A stretch of DNA of 64,000 nt from Tenacibaculum skagerrakense (GCF_004345825.1 NZ_SLXM01000002.1:62001-126000), one strand, 5' to 3'; shown: positions 1 to 12,123, numbered from the stretch's first letter. The notes: generated by a model not told the origin, from the sequence alone. A program made the numbers and translations.

Positions 1-39
1 AACAAAAAGAATCCTAGATTTAAACAAAGACAAGGTTAG
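1..39 (+). CDS. rpmJ: 50S ribosomal protein L36, C-terminal end (partial)
   Basis: Thirteen in-frame codons from the window edge to a TAG read [12 protein letters not shown], the highly conserved basic C-terminus of bacterial L36. The gene start lies outside the window. L36 is a small zinc-binding or zinc-free protein of the large subunit, and it commonly precedes rpsM. Only three bases separate its stop codon from the S13 start, so the two are almost certainly co-transcribed. The identification rests on a short but distinctive tail and on position. Confidence 0.85.
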   Translation, partial: NKKNPRFKQRQG

Positions 40-41
40 TT

Positions 42-407
42 ATGGCAAGAATCGCAGGTATAGATATTCCAAAGAATAAGAGAGGCGTAATCGCTTTAAC
101 ATACATCTTTGGTATAGGAAGAAGCAGAGCTAAAGACATTTTAGCGGATGCAAAAATAGACGAGAACACTAAAGTTCAAGATTGGAACGATGATCAAATT
201 GCAGCAATTCGTGAGCAAGTTGGTAAGTACACAATTGAGGGTGAATTACGTTCTGAGGTTCAATTAAACATTAAGCGTTTAATGGATATCGGTTGTCAAA
301 GAGGAATCCGTCACAGACTTGGATTACCTTTAAGAGGACAAAGAACTAAAAACAACTCTCGTACTAGAAAAGGTAAGAGAAAAACTGTAGCTAACAAGAA
401 AAAATAA
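42..407 (+). CDS. rpsM: 30S ribosomal protein S13
   Basis: S13 sits in the head of the small subunit and contacts the P-site tRNA and the subunit bridge. The 121-residue protein begins [10 protein letters not shown] and carries the conserved [19 protein letters not shown] segment near residues 86-105, followed by the usual Arg/Lys-rich tail. Length and motifs match the family. It follows L36 by three bases and precedes S11 by 33 bases in the classic alpha-operon order. Confidence 0.98.
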   Translation: MARIAGIDIPKNKRGVIALTYIFGIGRSRAKDILADAKIDENTKVQDWNDDQIAAIREQVGKYTIEGELRSEVQLNIKRLMDIGCQRGIRHRLGLPLRGQRTKNNSRTRKGKRKTVANKKK

Positions 408-440
408 TCGTTAGATTATTTTTACTAATAGTAAAGAATC

Positions 441-827
441 ATGGCAAAATCGAAAGTAGTAAAAAAACGTAAAGTTGTAATCGAGTCTACAGGTGAGGCT
501 CATATCACAGCATCGTTCAATAACATCATCATCTCTTTGACAAATAAAAAAGGAGACGTAATTTCATGGTCTTCTGCCGGTAAAATGGGCTTCAGAGGAT
601 CTAAAAAGAACACTCCTTATGCAGCTCAATTAGCTGCTGAAAACTGTGCTTCAGTTGCAAAAGAAGCTGGTTTACGTAAAGTTAAGGTGTATGTTAAAGG
701 ACCAGGTAACGGTAGAGAATCTGCAATAAGATCTATCCACAACTCTGGAATCGAGGTAACAGAAATCATTGACGTTACTCCAATTCCACACAATGGATGT
801 CGTCCACCTAAAAGAAGAAGAGTTTAA
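441..827 (+). CDS. rpsK: 30S ribosomal protein S11
   Basis: S11 lies on the platform of the small subunit near the E site. The 128-residue product has the family signature: the segment [13 protein letters not shown], the [14 protein letters not shown] motif, and the ending [12 protein letters not shown]. It is the second complete gene of the operon. The following 79-bp gap before rpsD can form a nested stem-loop, listed separately. Confidence 0.98.
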   Translation: MAKSKVVKKRKVVIESTGEAHITASFNNIIISLTNKKGDVISWSSAGKMGFRGSKKNTPYAAQLAAENCASVAKEAGLRKVKVYVKGPGNGRESAIRSIHNSGIEVTEIIDVTPIPHNGCRPPKRRRV

Positions 828-842
828 TAATAATTTTCAATC

Positions 843-894
843 AAGTAAGAATTAGATTGTCGAAGGAGTACGCCTTAATTCACAATCCTTACTT
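843..894 (+). promoter_or_regulatory. Candidate structured leader before rpsD
   Basis: The rpsK-rpsD gap holds nested complementary segments: 843-849 with 888-894, 855-860 with 882-887, and an inner AAGG (863-866) with CCTT (873-876). S4 is known to autoregulate the alpha operon in enterobacteria and bacilli through mRNA structure. Whether this element binds S4 here is inference. Confidence 0.4.
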
Positions 895-906
895 AAATTT
901 ATAGAA

Positions 907-1512
907 ATGGCAAGATATACAGGACCAAAAACTAAGATTGCTCGTAAATTTGGCGAGGCAATTTTCGGAGAAGATAAAAACTTCGAAAAAAGAAACTACC
1001 CTCCAGGACAACACGGAGTTGGTAAGAGAAGAGGAAAGAAATCTGAATATGCTGTTCAGTTAATGGAAAAACAAAAAGCTAAGTATACTTATGGTATTCT
1101 TGAGCGTCAATTCCGTAACTTGTTCAAAAAAGCACAAGCTTCAGGTGGTATTACAGGTGAGGTTTTATTACAATTATGTGAATCTCGTTTAGATAATACA
1201 GTGTACCGTTTAGGTATTGCTAATTCTCGTAGTGCAGCTCGTCAATTAGTTTCTCACCGTCACATTACTGTAAACGGAGACATCGTTAACATTCCATCAT
1301 ACAGATTAAAAGCTGGGGATGTAATCGCTGTAAGAGAGAAGTCTAAATCGTTAGAAGCAATCGAAAATGCATTAGCTGCTAACAGTAATGTATACGAATG
1401 GTTAACATGGAATGCTGAGCAAAAGTCTGGAACTTTTGTAAAGGCACCAGAAAGATTACAAATTCCTGAGAACATTAAGGAGCAGTTAATCGTAGAATTA
1501 TATTCTAAATAA
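907..1512 (+). CDS. rpsD: 30S ribosomal protein S4
   Basis: S4 is a primary 16S rRNA-binding assembly protein and, in several bacteria, the translational repressor of the alpha operon. The 201-residue product starts [21 protein letters not shown]. It has the N-terminal S4 region ([10 protein letters not shown] near residue 30) and the S4 RNA-binding fold around residues 92-155, which includes [13 protein letters not shown] and SHRHITVNG. The length is normal. It sits between rpsK and rpoA as expected. Confidence 0.98.
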   Translation: MARYTGPKTKIARKFGEAIFGEDKNFEKRNYPPGQHGVGKRRGKKSEYAVQLMEKQKAKYTYGILERQFRNLFKKAQASGGITGEVLLQLCESRLDNTVYRLGIANSRSAARQLVSHRHITVNGDIVNIPSYRLKAGDVIAVREKSKSLEAIENALAANSNVYEWLTWNAEQKSGTFVKAPERLQIPENIKEQLIVELYSK

Positions 1513-1524
1513 TAAATTAATCAC

Positions 1525-1574
1525 ATTGGTATTTAGCCAAAGGGTTTATTTGTTCTTCTTCAAACTTATAAACC
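1525..1574 (+). promoter_or_regulatory. Candidate stem-loops before rpoA
   Basis: The rpsD-rpoA gap contains a small hairpin (TTGG/CCAA around 1526-1539) and a longer one pairing GGTTTAT at 1543-1549 with ATAAACC at 1568-1574. No T run follows, so these do not look like a terminator. Function is unknown. Confidence 0.25.
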
Positions 1575-1612
1575 GCGCAACTAAATAACAATTAAAACGA
1601 AGAAACAACAAT

Positions 1613-2605
1613 ATGGCGATTTTAAATTTTCAAAAGCCCGATAAAGTAATTATGATCGAATCTACCGATTTCAAAGGTAAATTCGAGTTCAGACCGTTAG
1701 AGCCAGGTTTTGGTTTAACTGTTGGTAATGCTTTACGTAGAGTATTATTATCTTCTTTAGAAGGATTTGCTATTACATCTCTTAGAATTGACGGTGTAGA
1801 GCACGAGTTTTCTACTATGACTGGAGTTGTAGAAGATGTTACAGAAATGATCTTAAACTTAAAGCAAGTTCGTTTCAAAAAACAAATCGAAGAATCTGAT
1901 AGAGAAACTGTAACAATTGCAATATCAGGGCAAGAGCAATTAACTGCTGGAGACTTACAAAAATTCATTTCTGGATTTCAAGTTTTAAATCCAGATTTAG
2001 TTATCTGTAATATGGATAAGTCTGTTAAAATTAATGCAGAGATTACCATAGAAAAAGGTAGAGGATTTGTACCAGCTGAAGAAAATAAGAAATCAGGTGC
2101 ACCATTAGGAACAATTTTTACAGATTCAATCTTTACACCAATCAAAAATGTAAAGTATGCTGTAGAGAACTTCCGTGTTGAGCAAAAAACAGATTACGAA
2201 AAGTTAGTTTTTGATATCGATACTGATGGTTCAATTAATCCTAAAGATGCATTAACAGAAGCAGCAAAGATTTTAATCCACCACTTTATGTTATTCTCTG
2301 ATGAAAGAATTACATTAGAAGCGGATGAAATTGCACAAACTGAATCATACGATGAGGAATCATTACACATGCGTCAGTTATTAAAGACGAAATTAGTTGA
2401 TATGGATTTATCAGTTCGTGCTTTAAACTGTTTAAAAGCTGCAGAAGTTGACACGTTAGGAGATTTAGTATCTTTTAACAAAGGAGACTTAATGAAGTTC
2501 AGAAACTTTGGTAAAAAATCTTTAACTGAATTAGAAGAGTTAGTGAACAATAAAGGCTTAAGCTTCGGAATGGATTTAGCAAAATACAAATTAGATAGAG
2601 ATTAA
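1613..2605 (+). CDS. rpoA: DNA-directed RNA polymerase alpha subunit
   Basis: Alpha dimerises to nucleate RNA polymerase assembly, and its C-terminal domain binds UP elements and activators. The 330-residue protein has the N-terminal dimerisation domain (residues about 15-230, with [21 protein letters not shown]). The helix-hairpin-helix C-terminal domain occupies about 255-320, with [18 protein letters not shown] and [13 protein letters not shown]. The length is standard. It is transcribed with the surrounding ribosomal genes. Confidence 0.98.
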   Translation: MAILNFQKPDKVIMIESTDFKGKFEFRPLEPGFGLTVGNALRRVLLSSLEGFAITSLRIDGVEHEFSTMTGVVEDVTEMILNLKQVRFKKQIEESDRETVTIAISGQEQLTAGDLQKFISGFQVLNPDLVICNMDKSVKINAEITIEKGRGFVPAEENKKSGAPLGTIFTDSIFTPIKNVKYAVENFRVEQKTDYEKLVFDIDTDGSINPKDALTEAAKILIHHFMLFSDERITLEADEIAQTESYDEESLHMRQLLKTKLVDMDLSVRALNCLKAAEVDTLGDLVSFNKGDLMKFRNFGKKSLTELEELVNNKGLSFGMDLAKYKLDRD

Positions 2606-2622
2606 TAATTAAACAAAAGGGT

Positions 2623-2662
2623 ATCATAATTTGCTCCTCAGGAGTGGGTAGAGCAAGATGAT
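2623..2662 (+). promoter_or_regulatory. Candidate structured leader before rplQ
   Basis: The 76-bp rpoA-rplQ gap contains a nested hairpin: ATCAT (2623-2627) with ATGAT (2658-2662), enclosing TTGCTC (2631-2636) with GAGCAA (2651-2656). There is no downstream T run. It could influence L17 translation or be a processing site; this is inference from pairing only. Confidence 0.35.
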
Positions 2663-2681
2663 AGTCTAAAACTTAAAGGTC

Positions 2682-3179
2682 ATGAGACACGGTAAAAAAG
2701 TAAACCACTTAGGTAGAAAAACAGCACATAGAAAGTCTATGTTAGCTAATATGGCTTGTTCTTTAATCGAGCACAAGCGTATTAACACTACAGAAGCTAA
2801 AGCAAAAGCTTTGCGTAAATTTGTAGAGCCGTTAATTACTAAAGCTAAAGCTGAGAATAACACAACTGAAGAGCAAAACATGCACAATCGTCGTGTTGTA
2901 TTTAGTTACTTACGTAACAAATATGCTGTTACAGAGTTATTCAAAGAGATTTCTGTAAAAGTTGCTGACAGACCAGGTGGATATGTTCGTATTATCAAAT
3001 TAGGAAATCGTCAAGGTGATAATGCTCCTATGGCAATGGTTGAATTAGTTGATTACAACGAATTATACAACCCTAATGGTAATAAGGCTAAGAAGACTAC
3101 ACGTCGTAGCCGTCGTGGTGGAGCTAAAAAAGCTGAAGCACCTGTAACTGATGTTGAAACTTCACAAGAAGAAGAATAA
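2682..3179 (+). CDS. rplQ: 50S ribosomal protein L17
   Basis: L17 lies near the peptide exit tunnel of the large subunit. The N-terminal 115 residues match the family ([21 protein letters not shown], then [27 protein letters not shown]). The protein continues with about 45 residues rich in Lys, Arg and Glu, a C-terminal extension common in Bacteroidota L17. It is the last gene of the operon: a strong terminator follows. Confidence 0.98.
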   Translation: MRHGKKVNHLGRKTAHRKSMLANMACSLIEHKRINTTEAKAKALRKFVEPLITKAKAENNTTEEQNMHNRRVVFSYLRNKYAVTELFKEISVKVADRPGGYVRIIKLGNRQGDNAPMAMVELVDYNELYNPNGNKAKKTTRRSRRGGAKKAEAPVTDVETSQEEE

Positions 3180-3200
3180 ATGACAGTTTTATAAATAACA

Positions 3201-3236
3201 AAAAAGGATAAACAATTTAGTTTATCCTTTTTTTTT
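3201..3236 (+). terminator. Intrinsic terminator of the ribosomal alpha operon
   Basis: A 13-bp stem (3201-3213 with 3220-3232) around a six-base loop runs directly into a T tract, 20 bases after rplQ. Confidence 0.9.
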
Positions 3237-3350
3237 AAACTATTTTTGACAAATTTTTTAAATCACGATAACTACAATTGAATATCGTTCTTAAGTAATT
3301 GATTTGCAATTGTGTTATATGGTAAAATTCAACAAATACACAACAAACTA

Positions 3351-4457
3351 ATGAAATACACAACACGAAAAAAAGCACTAGTTTTACTTGCAGACGGTAC
3401 AGTTTTTTATGGTAAATCTGTAGGGATTGAAGGTACTGTAACAGGAGAAATTTGCTTCAATACTGGTATGACTGGCTATCAAGAAATTTTTACGGATCCA
3501 TCTTATTTTGGACAGTTAATGGTGGCTACTAATGCTCATATCGGTAACTACGGAATTAATAATGATGAAGTAGAATCTGAAGGAATAAAAATTTCTGGAT
3601 TAATTTGTAGAAACTTTAGTTTTGAACACTCTCGTGTTGATTCAGATGGAAACTTAAAAGATTGGTTTGAAAAACACAATTTAGTTGCAATTTCAGATGT
3701 TGATACAAGAGCACTTGTTTCTTACATTAGAGAGAATGGAGCAATGAATGCCATTATTTCTACAGAAACAGATAATGTAGCCGATTTAAAGAAGCAATTA
3801 GCTGAAGTCCCTAATATGGAAGGTTTAGAGTTGGCTTCTCAGGTTTCTACAAAAGAACCATATTTTGTGGGTAATGAAAATGCAACATTTAAGATAGCGG
3901 CGTTAGATATTGGTATTAAAAAGAATATCTTACGAAATCTAGCTAAAAGAGATGCTTATATTAAGGTGTATCCATACAATGCAAAATTCGAAGAGTTAGC
4001 ATCTTGGAATCCAGATGGCTATTTTATTTCAAATGGACCAGGAGATCCTGAGCCTTTAGTTGAAGCTCAAGATTTAGCGAAAGAAATTATTAAAAGAGAT
4101 TTACCTTTGTTTGGAATTTGTTTAGGGCATCAAGTTATCGCTTTAGCAAATGGTATTTCTACCTATAAAATGCATAACGGACACAGAGGAATAAATCATC
4201 CTGTAAAGAATTTACTTACCGGTAAAGGGGAAATTACTTCTCAAAACCATGGTTTTGCTATTAATAGAGAGGAAACGGAAGCACATGGAGATGTAGAAAT
4301 TACACACGTGCATTTAAATGACAATACAGTAGCTGGAATAAAAATGAAGAGTAAGAACGTGTTTTCTGTTCAATATCATCCAGAAGCAAGTCCAGGGCCA
4401 CATGATTCAGAATACTTATTTGATCAGTTTATAGAGAACATAAAATCGACTAAATAA
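3351..4457 (+). CDS. carA: Carbamoyl-phosphate synthase small (glutaminase) subunit
   Basis: CarA hydrolyses glutamine and channels ammonia to CarB for carbamoyl phosphate, feeding pyrimidine and arginine synthesis. From the ATG at 3351 the protein has 368 residues. The N-terminal CarA domain begins MKYTTRKKALVLLADGTVFYG, and a class I glutamine amidotransferase domain occupies about residues 180-365. It shows the nucleophile elbow FGICLGHQ and the YHPEASPGPHD segment with the catalytic His and Glu. An upstream in-frame GTG at 3312 is rejected because it adds a non-conserved leader. carB is not adjacent. Confidence 0.96.
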   Translation: MKYTTRKKALVLLADGTVFYGKSVGIEGTVTGEICFNTGMTGYQEIFTDPSYFGQLMVATNAHIGNYGINNDEVESEGIKISGLICRNFSFEHSRVDSDGNLKDWFEKHNLVAISDVDTRALVSYIRENGAMNAIISTETDNVADLKKQLAEVPNMEGLELASQVSTKEPYFVGNENATFKIAALDIGIKKNILRNLAKRDAYIKVYPYNAKFEELASWNPDGYFISNGPGDPEPLVEAQDLAKEIIKRDLPLFGICLGHQVIALANGISTYKMHNGHRGINHPVKNLLTGKGEITSQNHGFAINREETEAHGDVEITHVHLNDNTVAGIKMKSKNVFSVQYHPEASPGPHDSEYLFDQFIENIKSTK

Positions 4458-4554
4458 GTTGTTAAAACTGAAAACGATTTCGTAGAAATTATCTAAAAAC
4501 TTAACTAATAAACTGTAGCATTTGTAAATTAGCTACAATCAAATTAAAAAATAA

Positions 4555-5847
<1,293 letters not shown>

Positions 5848-5870
5848 TTCTTCAATCAAGATATACAGTA

Positions 5871-5897
5871 AAAATCCCGGAATTCCGGGATTTTTTT
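5871..5897 (+). terminator. Terminator after eno, perfect palindrome
   Basis: Positions 5871-5894 form a perfect 24-nt palindrome (AAAATCCCGG followed by its mirror around AATT) and continue into T residues. It is placed 23 bases after the enolase stop codon. Confidence 0.9.
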
Positions 5898-6049
5898 ATG
5901 GAAGACTTTTTCTGTCAAATATTCATAAATAAACGTAATAGTTTTTTGTAATTTTTTTAATAGAAATCTGTATGACAACATTTTCAAAATGGTTTAAAAA
6001 ATGGTATCTTCGTGCATCATTTAAATTTTATTAAAAAACAGATATAAGA

Positions 6050-7336
6050 ATGTCAGAAATAGCGAAACTACAAATTGGCGAAAATACATACGAGTTTCCT
6101 TTGGTAAAGGGTACTGAGAATGAGGTTGCAATTGATATTAAAACGTTAAGAGATGCTACTGGTGGTGTTACTACTATAGATCCAGGTTTTAAAAATACTG
6201 GTTCTTGCCTAAGTTCAATTACGTTTCTAAATGGTGAAGAAGGAGTTTTACGTTATAGAGGATATTCTATCGAAGAGTTAGCTGAGAAGGCAGACTTTTT
6301 AGAGGTAGCTTATTTATTAATTTTTGGTGAATTACCAACAAAAGAGCAATTAGATAGATTTTACAATGACATCTTAGATAATGCAATTGTTGATGATGAT
6401 ATTAAAAAAATCATTGATGCGTTCCCTAAAAACGCTCACCCAATGGGAGTTTTATCTTCTTTAACATCGGCATTAACTGCTTTTAACCCTTCTTCTGTAA
6501 ACGTAGATTCTGAAGAGGATATGTATAGAGCGATAGTTAAAATTATGGGTAAATTCCCTGTTTTAGTAGCTTGGACTTTACGTAAAAAGCAAGGATTCCC
6601 ATTAGATTATGGTTCTAGAAAACTTGGTTATGTAGAGAATGTATTACACATGATGTTCAAGAAACCTAATCAAGATTACGATCAGAATCCTATTTTAGTA
6701 AATGCTTTAGATAAGTTATTAATTTTACATGCAGATCATGAACAAAACTGTTCTACTTCAACAGTAAGAATAGTTGGTTCTTCTCATGCAGGTTTATTTG
6801 CTTCGCTTTCTGCTGGTATTTCAGCTCTTTGGGGACCATTACACGGTGGTGCTAACCAAGCGGTATTAGAAATGTTAGAAGCTATTAAAGCAGATGGAGG
6901 AGATACAAAAAAATACATGGCGAAAGCTAAAGATAAAGATGATCCTTTCCGTTTAATGGGATTCGGACATAGGGTGTATAAGAATTTTGATCCTCGAGCT
7001 AAGATTATCAAGAAAGCGGCTGACGAAGTTTTAAATGATTTAGGAGTAAATGATCCTATTTTAGATATAGCTAAAGGTTTAGAACAAGAAGCTTTAAATG
7101 ATGATTATTTCGTAAAGAGAAAATTATATCCTAATGTTGATTTCTATTCAGGAATTATATACAGAGCAATGGGAATTCCAGTAGAAATGTTTACAGTTAT
7201 GTTTGCTTTAGGACGTTTACCAGGTTGGATTGCTCAGTGGAGAGAAATGCGTTTACGCAAAGAACCAATTGGTCGTCCACGTCAAGTATATACAGGAGAA
7301 AATTACCGTCCTTTTGTAGATATTAACAAAAGATAA
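6050..7336 (+). CDS. gltA: Citrate synthase
   Basis: Citrate synthase condenses acetyl-CoA with oxaloacetate at the entry of the TCA cycle. The 428-residue length fits the hexameric type II class of bacteria. Visible active-site segments are DHEQNCSTSTVRIVGSS, GPLHGGANQAVLEML, FGHRVYKNFDPRA and the catalytic Asp in NVDFYSGIIYRAMG. The C-terminus with GRPRQVYTG is typical. It has its own upstream region (203 bp after eno) with a TATCTTCG -7-like box at 6004-6011, and is followed by a hairpin terminator. Confidence 0.97.
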   Translation: MSEIAKLQIGENTYEFPLVKGTENEVAIDIKTLRDATGGVTTIDPGFKNTGSCLSSITFLNGEEGVLRYRGYSIEELAEKADFLEVAYLLIFGELPTKEQLDRFYNDILDNAIVDDDIKKIIDAFPKNAHPMGVLSSLTSALTAFNPSSVNVDSEEDMYRAIVKIMGKFPVLVAWTLRKKQGFPLDYGSRKLGYVENVLHMMFKKPNQDYDQNPILVNALDKLLILHADHEQNCSTSTVRIVGSSHAGLFASLSAGISALWGPLHGGANQAVLEMLEAIKADGGDTKKYMAKAKDKDDPFRLMGFGHRVYKNFDPRAKIIKKAADEVLNDLGVNDPILDIAKGLEQEALNDDYFVKRKLYPNVDFYSGIIYRAMGIPVEMFTVMFALGRLPGWIAQWREMRLRKEPIGRPRQVYTGENYRPFVDINKR

Positions 7337-7354
7337 ACGAACTTTAAATTATAC

Positions 7355-7391
7355 AATGTCATTCTGAAACAGTATCAGGATGACATTTTTT
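7355..7391 (+). terminator. Terminator after gltA
   Basis: A 13-bp stem (7355-7367 with 7375-7387, one G-U pair) closes over a seven-base loop and ends in a T run. The arm begins with TGTCATTCTGA, resembling a sequence widely dispersed in flavobacterial genomes. It ends only eight bases before the next start codon. Confidence 0.8.
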
Positions 7392-7398
7392 TTGATAT

Positions 7399-8313
7399 AT
7401 GTTACAACTTAACGTAAAAAACGAAACTTCAAGACTAAGAGCTGTAGTACTAGGCATAGCTACTAGTAATGGTCCAGTACCAAAAGTAGAAGATTGTTAC
7501 GATCCTAAAAGTAGACAGCATGTTATAGCGGGAACGTATCCTAAAGAAGAGGATATGGTTATAGAAATGGAAGCTGTCGCCGAGATTTTTAAAAAATATG
7601 ATGTTAAGGTTTTTAGACCTGAGGTGATAGAAAATTATAATCAAATTTTTTCAAGAGATATAGCTTTTGTTATTGAGGATAAATTGATAAAAGCGAACAT
7701 ACTACCAGATAGAAAAAGAGAGTATGACGCTATACATCATGTAGTAGATCAAATAAATCCTGAAAATGTCATAGAATTACCTAGAGAATGTCATGTTGAA
7801 GGAGGAGATGTTATGCCTTGGAACGATTATATTTTTGTTGGAACTTATTCTGGAAGTGATTATTCAGATTATATTACAGCAAGAACCAATACGGATGCTG
7901 TTATTGCTTTACAGGAATTATTTCCAGAAAAAACAGTTAAGGCTTTCGAATTAAGGAAATCTAATGATGATCCTAAAGAAAATGCTCTGCATTTAGATTG
8001 CTGCTTTCAACCTATCGGAAAGAATATGGCTATCTTACATAAAAATGGTTTTCTGATAGAAAAAGAATATCAATGGCTAGTTGACTTTTTTGGAGAAGAA
8101 AATATTTTCGAAATTTCTAAAGAAGAAATGTACAATATGAATAGCAATGTATTTTCTATTTCAGAGGAGGTTATTATTTCTGAAAAAAACTTCACTAGAT
8201 TAAATACATGGCTTCGAGAAAAAGGTTTTACCGTAGAAGAAGTTCCATATGCTGAAATAGCAAAACAAGAAGGTTTACTTCGTTGTTCTACACTACCATT
8301 AATAAGAGATTAA
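7399..8313 (+). CDS. Dimethylarginine dimethylaminohydrolase-like guanidino hydrolase
   Basis: This family of the amidinotransferase/arginine deiminase superfamily hydrolyses guanidino groups, for example methylarginine to citrulline and methylamines. The 304-residue protein has the pentein-fold markers: acidic HVEGGD, the His motif ALHLDCCF, and a nucleophilic Cys296 in GLLRCSTLP near the C-terminus. The exact substrate cannot be told from sequence; arginine or a methylated arginine is likely. It begins just after the gltA terminator. Its superfamily relative ctlX lies about 10 kb downstream, beyond the thiamine operon. Confidence 0.85.
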   Translation: MLQLNVKNETSRLRAVVLGIATSNGPVPKVEDCYDPKSRQHVIAGTYPKEEDMVIEMEAVAEIFKKYDVKVFRPEVIENYNQIFSRDIAFVIEDKLIKANILPDRKREYDAIHHVVDQINPENVIELPRECHVEGGDVMPWNDYIFVGTYSGSDYSDYITARTNTDAVIALQELFPEKTVKAFELRKSNDDPKENALHLDCCFQPIGKNMAILHKNGFLIEKEYQWLVDFFGEENIFEISKEEMYNMNSNVFSISEEVIISEKNFTRLNTWLREKGFTVEEVPYAEIAKQEGLLRCSTLPLIRD

Positions 8314-8372
8314 AAGTTGAAAAATAACGCAAAGATTGGTCTCAGGCCTCGCAAATAATTTAAAAAAATTAA

Positions 8373-8411
8373 ACATCCTCTAAGATATAGTAATTAGAGG
8401 ATGTTTTTTTA
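8373..8411 (+). terminator. Terminator after the guanidino hydrolase gene
   Basis: A perfect ten-base stem (8373-8382 with 8395-8404) around a 12-base loop is followed by a T run. The minus-strand gene at 8460 converges on it, and the A-rich opposite arm could serve that strand weakly. Confidence 0.8.
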
Positions 8412-8459
8412 TAATGTTTTTTAAGAGATAAACAATTTTAGAATGTTAGAAAATAGTGT

Positions 8460-8867
8460 TTACATCTCTATAGTTTCATTAAACTGCATTATAAATCCGA
8501 GCTCTTCACGAAAATTATTAATCCCGTATCTAAAAGCAACTCTTAAGAGTATACCATTACTCATTCTGTCTAGTTTTAACATACCGAAACTACCATGTGT
8601 TCCCATCACTGTAAAATCAGTATTTGGTTGACCGTTTTTTTCGGGTATAAGAATAGCAGCCCACTCATTAATTTCAGATAATTCTACTGTACTAGGAACA
8701 CCATTAGGGTCTTTGGTGAAATCGGTTACAACGGCAATAATATTATCTAACTTATTATTTTTATAGTTTGCTGTGGCTTTAATTTTAATTCCATTGTATG
8801 GAGGTTTGTTGTTGTTAACTCTTCTCCAGTCTCCAGAACACCAATAATTTGTAATTGTATTGGTCAT
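8460..8867 (-). CDS. Hypothetical protein, partner of the upstream 206-residue protein
   Basis: I do not recognise this 135-residue protein. It has no signal peptide and no membrane segment, so it should be cytoplasmic. Visible features are an N-terminal NYWCSGDWRRV segment, predicted beta strands (GIKIKATANY, IIAVVTDFTK), and a Gly/Phe-rich GTHGSFGMLKLDRM. It lies 42 bases downstream of the other minus-strand gene and is probably co-transcribed with it. The coding reading is supported by the compact product and by the convergent terminator just past its stop. No function is proposed. Confidence 0.7.
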   Translation of the reverse strand: MTNTITNYWCSGDWRRVNNNKPPYNGIKIKATANYKNNKLDNIIAVVTDFTKDPNGVPSTVELSEINEWAAILIPEKNGQPNTDFTVMGTHGSFGMLKLDRMSNGILLRVAFRYGINNFREELGFIMQFNETIEM

Positions 8868-8909
8868 TATAGTTTTTATTTTTAGGCTTAACTTTTTTAT
8901 TTAAAAGGA

Positions 8910-9530
8910 TTATTGATTAATATTCTCCAATACAAAATTGAATGAAGAACTTTTTTTTCCGCTTCCTCCTCCGGTCATTACAATATCTGCACCAGATATA
9001 CCAAATAAATTGATTACTGTATTTATTTCTGATAGTATTGCTGAGTTTATAATGTCTCCTTCTTCAATTTGAGAAATCAAACCGATATAAATCCTAGGAT
9101 GAAATTCAAAAAAAGCTTTTTGACCTGGTGATATTCCAGTTTTAACAGCTAAGAGCTTTCCATCTTTATAACAATTTGCATTTACAGCACCTGATGTGAG
9201 ATTGTTTTGGATTTCTACTTGGTTTTTATCCTTAGTAGGTTCAGATAGCAAATTCAAAACATCTCCAGAATAATCTTTTGTTACACCAAAAGTTTGACCA
9301 TTAGTAGCCTTATTGAAGTTAGTATAGTTACCATAAGAATCACTAACTGATATTTCGAAATCCACAGGAAACATAAAACTATGATTATCTAATTTATCAA
9401 AATTTTTTATGACTTTCCAGGCAACGGCGGTTTCATCGTAATCAGATGCTACATTCTTTTGAAAGATTACAATGTTACTATTGTTAGTGTCATTTGATTT
9501 GTTAATAAGATTCAGTTTTATATAATCCAT
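8910..9530 (-). CDS. Hypothetical protein, first gene of an unknown two-gene cassette
   Basis: This is a 206-residue soluble protein without signal peptide. It opens with an Asn/Ser-rich strand region (LINKSNDTNNSNIVIFQKNV) followed by TAVAWKVIKNF, has a central FEISVSDSYGNY, a KTGISPGQKAFFEFHP segment, and a glycine-rich IVMTGGGSGKKSSSFNF near the C-terminus. The pattern suggests an all-beta fold with a sheet-rich core. I have the impression of having seen similar unannotated proteins in other bacteria, but cannot name a family. It is transcribed away from the thiamine operon, sharing the 326-bp intergenic region with it. Confidence 0.75.
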   Translation of the reverse strand: MDYIKLNLINKSNDTNNSNIVIFQKNVASDYDETAVAWKVIKNFDKLDNHSFMFPVDFEISVSDSYGNYTNFNKATNGQTFGVTKDYSGDVLNLLSEPTKDKNQVEIQNNLTSGAVNANCYKDGKLLAVKTGISPGQKAFFEFHPRIYIGLISQIEEGDIINSAILSEINTVINLFGISGADIVMTGGGSGKKSSSFNFVLENINQ

Positions 9531-9681
9531 TTTTTTTAGGTATTTAGAATATTGTCGATTATAAAGTTATAAAATTCATAGCTAAGTAATTTTCAAATGT
9601 ATTGGAAGCAATAAAACAAGACACGAGCGTTTTTATCAACATCAGGAGGGTAATTATAGTGCAATTGATAAAATAAACCCT

Positions 9682-9689
9682 TATCTTTG
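9682..9689 (+). promoter_or_regulatory. Promoter -7 box of the thiamine operon
   Basis: TATCTTTG matches the Bacteroidota -7 consensus TAnnTTTG exactly. It sits 10 bases upstream of the riboswitch, so transcription should begin at about 9693-9697. No clear TTG was found at the ideal upstream spacing. The rest of the 9531-9856 gap holds only this promoter, the riboswitch and AT-rich leader. Confidence 0.65.
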
Positions 9690-9699
9690 ATTATATAAA

Positions 9700-9777
9700 A
9701 CTTTAGGAGTAGCTAGATAACTAGTTTGAGAAATATCCTTAGAACCTGATTTGGTTAATACCAACGTAGGGAAAAGT
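9700..9777 (+). ncRNA. TPP riboswitch (THI element)
   Basis: The conserved thi-box core is plain: GTTTGAGA-like at 9723-9731, then CCTTAGAACCTGATTTGG (9737-9754) and TAATACCAACGTAGGGAA (9757-9773). The closing P1 helix pairs ACTTT at 9700-9704 with AAAGT at 9773-9777. It is in the leader of thiS and should switch the whole operon off when thiamine pyrophosphate is abundant. No strong intrinsic terminator is visible before thiS, which favours control of translation or a weaker expression platform; that part is inference. Confidence 0.96.
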
Positions 9778-9856
9778 CATTTTTAAATGTTTTGTACAAT
9801 GTAGTACATAATGTTTATACATATTCTTCTAAAGTTTACTTAAAATTTTATTTAAA

Positions 9857-10060
9857 ATGATAACAATACAAGTAAACGACAAAAAACAAACTTTTACAGA
9901 AAATCTTACAGTTTATCAACTAATAGAAAAGCTCAATATTCAAACTAATGGAATTGCAGTTGCTGTTAATAATGATGTTGTAAGTAAACCAAATTGGAAA
10001 CAACGGGAAGTAATGGATCAAGACAATATCTTGATTATTAAATCTACACAAGGAGGGTAA
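9857..10060 (+). CDS. thiS: Sulfur carrier protein ThiS
   Basis: ThiS is the small ubiquitin-like carrier whose C-terminal thiocarboxylate donates sulfur to the thiazole of thiamine. The 67-residue product has the beta-grasp pattern (ITIQVNDKKQTF, LTVYQLIEKL, GIAVAVNNDVV) and ends in the required Gly-Gly (STQGG). It is the first gene after the TPP riboswitch. Its activating enzyme ThiF and the synthase ThiG are encoded in the same operon. Confidence 0.96.
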   Translation: MITIQVNDKKQTFTENLTVYQLIEKLNIQTNGIAVAVNNDVVSKPNWKQREVMDQDNILIIKSTQGG

Positions 10061-10122
10061 ATCATTTAGTCTTCAATCCAAACTTATTTCAAAAATTAAA
10101 TAATATAAATACGTAAGTATAG

Positions 10123-12021
<1,899 letters not shown>

Positions 12022-12123
12022 GAATTGCGAATTGGTAATGATGAAACTATAACTTTAAAGTCTATAAGAAGCCCAAGGAAACTTAATAATTCATAATTTA
12101 AAATTCATAACTAATAATCGAAT

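Noticed and set aside
3312-3350. GTG start extending CarA by 13 residues
   Set aside because: The added leader is not CarA-like; the ATG at 3351 begins the conserved domain.
4514-4537. TGTAGC/GCTACA inverted repeat before eno
   Set aside because: Six-base arms with a 12-base loop and no T run; too weak to call an operator or terminator.
8325-8360. ACGCAAAG-like segment after the guanidino hydrolase gene
   Set aside because: It resembles degenerate flavobacterial intergenic repeats but only one copy is seen here, so it cannot be supported as a repeat.
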